Positions 59,208-64,000 of a DNA stretch of 64,000 nt are shown here, in pieces. The notes beneath the pieces are model-generated. The model searched no databases and had not been told where the DNA came from. It saw nothing but the letters and a program-made list of their open reading frames with translations. The position numbers were made by a program, and so were the translations under genes. This DNA comes from a bacterium. GTDB taxonomy: Bacteria > Zixibacteria > MSB-5A5 > CAIYYT01. Numbering within the stretch: the stretch's first letter is position 1; each line of letters begins with the position of its first letter. Where the stretch lies: the NCBI GenBank assembly GCA_016708315.1, contig JADJGC010000024.1, positions 124,001-188,000 on the forward strand, in the 5' to 3' direction.

Positions 59208-60148
59208 ACAACCTCCAACAATTTCTCGCCAACCAAATCAAAGTCTGCGAGTTTGTCAAGGCTCATGATTTCAATGTCTGCCGGCAAGGTCCGCTTTGCG
59301 AGACCGGAGAGCACTTTGCCGGGGCCGATTTCGACATAGCGACGGACTCCGAGTTGATAGAGCTCGTTGAGAGAATCTGCCCAGAGAACCGGCGAAGTGA
59401 TTTGCTTAACGAGCAGTTCCTTGATCTTGACAGTATCGGATTCGCGCTGAGCGGTAACGTTGGCGATGATTGGACAAGTCGGCTGATGGAATGTCAACTG
59501 ACCGAGGGTGACTTCCAATTTTGCGGCGGCGCTTTGCATAAGCGGCGAGTGGAATGCTCCGCCGACCGGCAGCAGGATCGCGCGTTTGGCGCCGAGTTCC
59601 TTGGCAACGGGGAGTGCTTTTTCAACAGTCTCGTAGTCGCCGGAGATTGCAACCTGATCGGGTGAATTGAAATTTGCCGGGACGCAGACGCCGACTGGTT
59701 TCATGCGATCGACCAGTGTCATGATGGCTGCTTTATCGAGTCCGATGATCGCCGCCATGGTGCCGCGATTAAGTTCGCAGGCTTCCTGCATCGCTTTGCA
59801 GCGGGTGTTAACGGCGCGGATGGCATCTTCCGGTGTGAATATTCCGGCAGAAGCAAGCGCAGAGTATTCGCCGAGCGAATGTCCGGCGGCGAAGTCTGAA
59901 GTCAGATTTTGTTTTTTGAGAACTATCTGCCATGCCAGCGAGTGGACAAGAATTGCCGGCTGGGTTACGACAGTTTCTTTGAGACGATCTTCGGGACCCT
60001 GGAAACTGACTTGGGCGAGATCGTAGCCGAGAATTTCGGAAGCTGATTTATAGAGGGCTTTGACTTCGTCATATTTGTCGAAGAGGTCCTGCCCCATTCC
60101 GACGTATTGCGAGCCCTGCCCTGGAAAGAGAAATGCGACTTTACTCAT
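59204..60148 (-). CDS. fabD: malonyl CoA-acyl carrier protein transacylase
   Basis: FabD loads malonyl groups onto ACP. It has 314 residues, with the N-terminal FPGQGSQYVGMGQDL, the nucleophile motif AGHSLGEYSALASAG near residue 92, and the catalytic histidine in GGAFHSPLM near 200. It begins 3 bases after the fabH stop and is coupled to fabG by TTGA. Confidence 0.96.
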   Translation of the reverse strand: MSKVAFLFPGQGSQYVGMGQDLFDKYDEVKALYKSASEILGYDLAQVSFQGPEDRLKETVVTQPAILVHSLAWQIVLKKQNLTSDFAAGHSLGEYSALASAGIFTPEDAIRAVNTRCKAMQEACELNRGTMAAIIGLDKAAIMTLVDRMKPVGVCVPANFNSPDQVAISGDYETVEKALPVAKELGAKRAILLPVGGAFHSPLMQSAAAKLEVTLGQLTFHQPTCPIIANVTAQRESDTVKIKELLVKQITSPVLWADSLNELYQLGVRRYVEIGPGKVLSGLAKRTLPADIEIMSLDKLADFDLVGEKLLEVV

Positions 60149-60151
60149 TAA

Positions 60152-61156
60152 TTACATCCTGAAAAGAATTGCACCCCAGACCAATCCACCACCAAATGAC
60201 AAGAGGAGAACGAGGTCTCCCTTTTTCATTTTGCCCTGCTGTTGGGCTTCCACCATAGCGATTCCGATCGAGGCTGAAGAAGTGTTACCGTATTCCTGAA
60301 TATTGACGAAGAGTTTTTCATCGGGAACGTGAAGGCGTTTCGCGAGCGAATCGATGATGCGGATATTTGCCTGATGCGGAATAACCAGATCGATGTCTTC
60401 GGGACTGACTCCGGCATCAGCGATAACGCGCTTGGCGGCATCTTCCATATTGCGCACGGCGAATTTGTAGATTTCGGAGCCGTTCATATAGATACCGGTT
60501 GCGCCGTTGTTCATGTTTTCAACGGTAACTTTCTGACGAGAACCACCGGCACGGACATAGAGTAGCTCGGTGTGACTGCCATCGGCGGCGATATATGCAG
60601 AGAGTATTCCAGTATTGGCATTGTCGTCACGGCGAAGAACTGCCGCTCCGGCGCCGTCGCCGAAAAGAACGCAAGTTGTGCGGTCCTGATAATTGGTAAT
60701 GCTGGTTAGTACCTCGACACCGACGACGAGTACAGTCTTGTACATGCCCGATTCGATAAATGCTTTAGCTGTGGTAAGGCCGTAGAGAAATCCGACGCAG
60801 GCGGCATTGATGTCCATCGCGGCGGCGTTTTTTGCACCGAGGGCTTTCTGGACAATAACCGCGGTTGACGGCGTTTTCATGTCGGGAGTAACAGTGCCGA
60901 TGAGAATGAGATCAATTTCTTCGGGAGAAATGTTGGATTGGGCAATGGCATCTCGCGCGGCGGCAATTGCCAGATCGGACGCGGCTTCACCAGAATCGCC
61001 GACGATATGACGGCGCTTGATGCCGGTGCGACTGGTGATCCAATCATCGGAAGTGTCGACCATTGTTTCGAAGTCGGCGTTGGTCAGGACTTTCGCAGGC
61101 GTATAGGCACCGATGCCAATAATCTTTGCCGAGATGGGAGCGTTTTCACTGCTCAA
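60152..61156 (-). CDS. fabH: beta-ketoacyl-ACP synthase III
   Basis: FabH starts chains by condensing acetyl-CoA with malonyl-ACP. It has 334 residues and the Cys-His-Asn triad: DINAACVGFLYGLT near residue 115, IPHQANIRIIDS near 265, and EYGNTSSASIGIAM near 295. The ATG overlaps the plsX 3' end by 11 bases. Confidence 0.96.
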   Translation of the reverse strand: MSSENAPISAKIIGIGAYTPAKVLTNADFETMVDTSDDWITSRTGIKRRHIVGDSGEAASDLAIAAARDAIAQSNISPEEIDLILIGTVTPDMKTPSTAVIVQKALGAKNAAAMDINAACVGFLYGLTTAKAFIESGMYKTVLVVGVEVLTSITNYQDRTTCVLFGDGAGAAVLRRDDNANTGILSAYIAADGSHTELLYVRAGGSRQKVTVENMNNGATGIYMNGSEIYKFAVRNMEDAAKRVIADAGVSPEDIDLVIPHQANIRIIDSLAKRLHVPDEKLFVNIQEYGNTSSASIGIAMVEAQQQGKMKKGDLVLLLSFGGGLVWGAILFRM

Positions 61157-62174
61157 CCACCTTTCCGGAGCTGACTTCGATTCTCTTTTGAATATGCGCG
61201 GTGACGTTCGTGGAAATCATTTCCGCGGCTGCTCTAATTGCATTCATAATAGCTTTTTCCGAGGACTTGCCATGTCCAATAACAACGTTTCCATTCAGTC
61301 CGAGCAGCGGCGCGCCGCCGGTCTCGGAATAATCAAAGGAGCGGCGCATGCGTCTGAGGAAAGGTCCCATCAAGATCGCGCCGGCTCTTGAAAAGAAGTT
61401 CGAGCTAACCTGTCTTCTGATTCGCCACTCGAGGAACACTTTTACTGACTCGGCGAATTTGAGCAGGATGTTGCCAATGAATCCGTCGCAGACGACGACA
61501 TCGCATTTGCCGTCGAGAATGTCGCGGCCTTCGACATTGCCAATGAAGTTAAACGCGCCACTCTTCAATAAGTTGTGGCTCGAAAGAATCAAATCGTTGC
61601 CTTTGGTGGGCTCTTCGCCAATCGAAAGCAGGCCGACTTTGGGGGAACGGATCTTGAGGATGTCTTCGGCGTAGGAAGCGCCCATCTGTGCGAACTGATA
61701 GAGATTGTCCGGCTTGACATCGACATTGGCGCCGACATCGACGATGAGAGTCGCAGTTTCGTGCTTGTTGGGAAACATCGCGGCGATTGCGGGACGGGTT
61801 ACACCGGGGATTCGGCCCAGGGTGAACATCGCGGTCGCCATGACAGCGCCGGTATTACCGGCGGAGACCACGGCATCGACCACGCCATCTTTGTGCATTT
61901 TGATGGCGACGGCGATGGAGGAATTTTTCTTGCGCAGTGCGTCGGTCGCGAACGAGTTCATGTCGACGATTTCGGGAGCATGCGCCACCGTGATCGGCAT
62001 GTTGCCATTAACGCCAAGAGAAGCCAAATGCTCTTTGAGCACGGCTTCATCGCCAACCAGGACGATGGAATCATCCTGATTACCGGGCAGTTTGAGATAG
62101 CTGACGGCGCCGGCAACCAGTGGGAGCGGTCCCAGGTCGGCGCCCATGCAATCAACGGCAATACGTCTTTTCAA
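61146..62174 (-). CDS. plsX: phosphate acyltransferase PlsX
   Basis: PlsX makes acyl-phosphate from acyl-ACP for phospholipid synthesis. The 342-residue product begins RIAVDCMGADLGP. Other conserved blocks are SAGNTGAVMATA near residue 103, DVGANVDVKPDNL near 148 and VCDGFIGNILLKF near 240. It follows rpmF by 8 bases, the classical rpmF-plsX-fabH order. Confidence 0.96.
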   Translation of the reverse strand: MKRRIAVDCMGADLGPLPLVAGAVSYLKLPGNQDDSIVLVGDEAVLKEHLASLGVNGNMPITVAHAPEIVDMNSFATDALRKKNSSIAVAIKMHKDGVVDAVVSAGNTGAVMATAMFTLGRIPGVTRPAIAAMFPNKHETATLIVDVGANVDVKPDNLYQFAQMGASYAEDILKIRSPKVGLLSIGEEPTKGNDLILSSHNLLKSGAFNFIGNVEGRDILDGKCDVVVCDGFIGNILLKFAESVKVFLEWRIRRQVSSNFFSRAGAILMGPFLRRMRRSFDYSETGGAPLLGLNGNVVIGHGKSSEKAIMNAIRAAAEMISTNVTAHIQKRIEVSSGKVVEQ

Positions 62175-62182
62175 CGCTTAAG

Positions 62183-62365
62183 CTAAGCTTCCTTTCCTTC
62201 CAGAATCTGTTCGCCGCGGTAGAAACCGCAGGAGGGGCAGATGTGGTGGAGCATTTTCGCTTCGCCGCAGTTGCCGCATTCGGTCAACGCCGGGAAAGTA
62301 GCTTTGTAGTGAGTGCGACGTTTGCGGCCGCGTTGCTTGGAGTGTCTGCGTTTTGGAAGTGGCAT
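62183..62365 (-). CDS. rpmF: 50S ribosomal protein L32
   Basis: This is a 60-residue ribosomal protein. The basic N terminus (MPLPKRRHSKQRGRKRRTHY) is followed by a four-cysteine zinc ribbon (CGNCGEAKMLHHICPSCGFY). It lies between the DUF177 gene and plsX, the usual place. Confidence 0.95.
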   Translation of the reverse strand: MPLPKRRHSKQRGRKRRTHYKATFPALTECGNCGEAKMLHHICPSCGFYRGEQILEGKEA

Positions 62366-62396
62366 TGTACTCTCTCGTATCTAACTGTTAGAACAA

Positions 62397-62915
62397 CTAA
62401 TTGTTATTGGACAAATTCTTAAGCGCATCCCAACGGGGATCGTCTTCCTTTATTATACAATTACAACCCTGCTCGTTGAGGTTTGTGCCGCAACGGGCGC
62501 AGAGACCGGCGCAATCCTCCCGGCAGAGGGGTTTGAGCGGATTTTCGAGCGTGATCAGGTCGCGAAGCTGTTGATCGAGCACGAAAGTCGTCAGCGAACT
62601 GGAGATCATGATGAATTCCTCTCCCTCGTCGGCTTCCTGACGGAGGAGGTCATCCTGTACCATTTGTAATACGAGATCCATCTTAAGAGAGTAAGGAACT
62701 TCGTATTCGACGAGGCAGCGGGCGCAGGTCTGCTGCATGGTATAAGTCACTGTGCCGTTGAGGAATATCTCATCCTCCATGCGCCATGCGGTCAGCTTGT
62801 AATCGACTGGTGTAACCAGATTAGCCAGTTCGAGATGCAGCTCAAGTTCTGCGGCATCGGCAGTCAATTCAAGATCGCTGGGGTCGGCTGTAATGGAATC
62901 CAGCAGTATCTCCAT
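62397..62915 (-). CDS. YceD/DUF177 family protein
   Basis: This is a 172-residue protein of the YceD (DUF177) family, which is typically encoded just upstream of rpmF and is linked to 23S rRNA accumulation. A conserved cysteine motif QQTCARCLVEYEV lies near residue 62. A further cysteine-rich cluster (CREDCAGLCARCG) lies near 130. No ribosome-binding site precedes the ATG, and the predicted promoter places transcription start at or next to it, so the mRNA may be leaderless. Confidence 0.9.
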   Translation of the reverse strand: MEILLDSITADPSDLELTADAAELELHLELANLVTPVDYKLTAWRMEDEIFLNGTVTYTMQQTCARCLVEYEVPYSLKMDLVLQMVQDDLLRQEADEGEEFIMISSSLTTFVLDQQLRDLITLENPLKPLCREDCAGLCARCGTNLNEQGCNCIIKEDDPRWDALKNLSNNN

Positions 62916-62923
62916 AGTCGGCC

Positions 62924-62952
62924 AAAGTATTAAGACAAAGCGGGGATGTCAA
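62924..62952 (-). promoter_or_regulatory. candidate sigma70 promoter of the fatty-acid operon
   Basis: On the minus strand TTGACA (62947-62952) is followed by 17 bases and TACTTT (62924-62929). The start site would fall around 62917, only about two bases before the ATG at 62915. Confidence 0.6.
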
Positions 62953-62987
62953 GGGGAAATGAGGGGGGTGGCGGCAACCAAGTCGCC

Positions 62988-63015
62988 TTGACAGAATCGG
63001 AAATCTGGTTATATT
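62988..63015 (+). promoter_or_regulatory. candidate sigma70 promoter of the beta-helix gene
   Basis: TTGACA (62988-62993) is followed by 16 bases and TATATT (63010-63015). It is divergent from the operon promoter 36 bases away and would give a leader of about 100 bases. Confidence 0.6.
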
Positions 63016-63124
63016 GGGTCGTAAATTCAATATCATAATGTCCCGTATTCAATTGACTGGACCTGAGGTGATTGGGGATTCGTATCATCGAACTTACTGA
63101 CAATACGAAAAGGAGAACCCAGAG

Positions 63125-64000
63125 ATGAAGCTGATTGTCATGGCGGTGATACTGATGGTGTCAGTATTGCAAGGAGCAACGATACAGGTGCCGCTTGACC
63201 AACCGACGATTCAGGCGGGGATTGATGCGGCGATTGACGGAGACACGGTACTCGTCGATGATGGTCACTACTACGAACGAATCAGTTTCCTTGGCAAGAA
63301 GATCGCTGTAGCCAGCAAGTACGTGGTGGATGGCGACACGACGCATATCCATCAATGTGTTATCGATGGTGATACCAGCGTGGTCCCAATGGTGGCGGAT
63401 ACAGGGAGCGTGGTCAGGTTTGTGAACGGGGAGGACAGCCTATCAGTTCTTGCCGGCTTTACGATTCAGAATGGAGTCGGGGTTGGAAACGAAGGCGGTG
63501 GAATATACTGCAATAGTTCATTCCCGAGACTCAAGGTAAATCGAATAACTAACAATGGTTCGAATAGTGCCACCAGACTGAATGGCCCGTTGGCCTCGGG
63601 TAGTATAATTGATTCCTGTTCGATATTTGGGAACTCAGGATCTGGTTCGTTCGTCATGGGACAAGGTGTTCCGGTATTCAATGGTTGCCTCTTTGAAGCG
63701 AATGGAGGTTCAGGAGTAAGGATAGGCCACGATTCGAGGATCAACATATATGGCGGAAGAATAGCGAATAATGCGGGTAATGGAGTTCTGTATATTGGTT
63801 CGTATTTCGAGACTATTCGCGACTGTGTTATTGAGAATAACGGGGGAGCTGGAGTCGGGGACTTGGGCTTTCTAAAGTGGAACAAACCCGATAAGTCTGT
63901 TGACCCACGTGATTCAAAGGGTATTCCGAGAAACCTAATTAACTGCGTTGTTCGCGGGAACGGCTCTGGTGCCATGTTCTATAACGACGTGGATTGGACA
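63125..64000 (+). CDS. secreted right-handed parallel beta-helix protein (3' end outside window)
   Basis: This frame is open from the ATG at 63125 to the window end (292 codons), so the protein is truncated by the window. A signal peptide (MKLIVMAVILMVSVLQGA) is followed by the typical beta-helix entry IQAGIDAAIDGDTVLVDDG and repeated helix rungs: FTIQNGVGVGNEGGGIYC, CSIFGNSGSGS, CLFEANGGSGVRI and RDCVIENNGGAGV. AAGGAG lies upstream of the ATG. The family includes many exported and sorted proteins of FCB bacteria; any C-terminal sorting domain would lie beyond the window. No catalytic residues can be assigned. Confidence 0.85.
   Translation, partial: MKLIVMAVILMVSVLQGATIQVPLDQPTIQAGIDAAIDGDTVLVDDGHYYERISFLGKKIAVASKYVVDGDTTHIHQCVIDGDTSVVPMVADTGSVVRFVNGEDSLSVLAGFTIQNGVGVGNEGGGIYCNSSFPRLKVNRITNNGSNSATRLNGPLASGSIIDSCSIFGNSGSGSFVMGQGVPVFNGCLFEANGGSGVRIGHDSRINIYGGRIANNAGNGVLYIGSYFETIRDCVIENNGGAGVGDLGFLKWNKPDKSVDPRDSKGIPRNLINCVVRGNGSGAMFYNDVDWT

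Noticed and set aside
63466..63975. 169-codon minus-strand open frame at the right edge
   Set aside because: It is antisense to the beta-helix gene, which has a signal peptide, ribosome-binding site and repeated rungs.

Overview
The window looks like the chromosome of a Gram-negative bacterium of the FCB superphylum, most likely Zixibacteria or a close candidate phylum. This is inferred from gene content. It has PorV/PorQ-like outer-membrane barrels, long exported proteins ending in FlgD-like or type-A sorting domains, secreted dockerin proteins, a TonB-dependent receptor with a carboxypeptidase-regulatory domain, and a lipoprotein. No rRNA, tRNA, CRISPR array, phage or transposase gene was seen. 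Coding density is high, and many neighbouring genes overlap by ATGA or TTGA.

Layout. 1-3.0 kb (+): the 3' part of ligA, an AI-2E family permease and a YihY/BrkB protein. 3.0-8.6 kb (-): an exported propeller protein, two PorV-like barrels and an isocitrate dehydrogenase-like enzyme. 8.8-13.9 kb (-): Ppx/GppA, etfA, larC (frameshifted), larB and dusB. 14.0-18.4 kb (+): a phospho-signalling operon of two FHA proteins, a metallophosphoesterase and a CHASE2 Ser/Thr kinase, closed by a strong terminator. 18.7-21.5 kb (-): two tandem dockerin proteins, one broken by two frameshifts. 21.6-22.6 kb: gene-free, palindrome-rich DNA ending in a C13/G27 homopolymer. 22.6-29.3 kb (-): a tight 11-gene run (ecfT, truA, fsa, purB, psd, pssA, purS, purQ, DUF4321, tatA, unknown). 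29.5-35.1 kb (-): two large secreted proteases with type-A sorting tails. 35.4-37.7 kb (+): a frameshifted GT39-TPR membrane protein.

37.7-50.3 kb (-) is the most distinctive region. It is an apparent operon of a TonB-dependent receptor carrying eight calcium-loop motifs, two paralogous approx. 850-residue exported proteins, two almost identical PorV-like genes and a lipoprotein. The PorV duplicates are about 98.7% identical over about 980 bp, while the genes between them have diverged, which points to recent gene conversion. I rank this as the best candidate for an undescribed surface or export system.

50.6-55.3 kb (-): a LipM-like octanoyltransferase, a TPR-GAF-sigma54 activator with a small secreted protein just upstream, and a MITE-like repeat. 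55.3-62.9 kb (-): DUF177, rpmF, plsX, fabH, fabD, fabG, acpP, fabF, rnc and etfB, the usual type II fatty-acid synthesis operon with etfB at its end. etfA lies 45 kb away. 63.1-64.0 kb (+): the start of a secreted parallel beta-helix protein that runs off the window.

Several genes (larC, one dockerin gene, the GT39-TPR gene, one PorV copy) have small indels. Some may be assembly errors, so frame-dependent claims should be checked against reads.
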